Part shown: in pieces, positions 63,882-64,000 of the stretch
Position numbering within the stretch: position 1 is the stretch's first letter
Layout of the letters: every line of letters begins with the position of its first letter
NCBI RefSeq assembly: GCF_027244095.1
Contig: NC_069669.1
Location: 6,164,501-6,228,500 of the forward strand
DNA length: 64,000 nucleotides
Source: Hemicordylus capensis
Lineage: Eukaryota; Chordata; Lepidosauria; Squamata; Cordylidae
Reading direction: 5' to 3'
Notes under the pieces: model-generated
Told to the model about the DNA's origin: nothing
What the model saw: only the letters and a program-made list of their open reading frames with translations
The model's database searches: none
Translations under genes and position numbers: made by a program

Positions 63882-64000
63882 CTGACCAGCTGTCCCTCTA
63901 ATAGAGAATTCCAGATGTTGTTGACTACAACTCCCAGCATCCCCAGCTGCAAAGGCCTTTGGCTGGGAAATATGGGAGTTGTAGTCAAACACATCTGGGA
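63882..64000. mobile_element. hAT MITE, cut by the window end
   Basis: ccagctgtccctctaataga, arms gactacaactcccagcatcc and tatgggagttgtagtcaaac. The arm at 63924-63941 is close to the ZNF143 consensus. In an RRN3 intron. Confidence 0.8.

Overview
The window is nuclear DNA of a vertebrate, almost certainly a squamate reptile. Its genes are split into many small GT-AG exons. Its repeats are typical of lizards and snakes: Sauria SINEs with a tRNA-like head and a BovB-like tail, a BovB/RTE LINE fragment, L2/CR1-like LINE ends, and many copies of short palindromic hAT elements. The layout PDXDC1 (+), NTAN1 (-), RRN3 (-) matches the order I recall for human 16p13.11.

Region by region: 1-7,666 is repeat-rich DNA, most likely intron 1 of PDXDC1, whose first exon lies left of the window. 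From 7,667 to 29,401 there are 22 coding exons of PDXDC1 that join in frame to the stop codon (771 codons here), followed by a long 3' UTR to about 32.25 kb. NTAN1 lies on the minus strand from 43,948 to 34,040 (10 exons, 310 residues, the length I recall for human NTAN1) and runs tail-to-tail into PDXDC1. From 55,309 to 47,293 on the minus strand there is a ten-exon gene of about 289 residues related to the small C-terminal-domain phosphatases, closest to CTDSPL2. Its catalytic Asp motif and its DN motif are both replaced, so it reads as an intact pseudophosphatase. From 63,723 to 60,642 (minus) are the last four coding exons of RRN3, the RNA polymerase I initiation factor TIF-IA; the rest lies right of the window.

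The genes do not form an operon. PDXDC1 is a probable PLP-fold protein without the usual Schiff-base lysine, NTAN1 is the Asn-specific N-terminal amidase of the N-degron pathway, and RRN3 works in rRNA transcription. Perhaps half of the window is interspersed repeats. Several show perfect 8-bp target duplications, and some are nested two or three deep. One abundant SINE fuses a 5S-rRNA-like promoter to a tRNA-like unit.

Gene and exon calls come from reading both strands and comparing with human proteins recalled from memory; no database search was run. Repeat edges without a stated target duplication are approximate.
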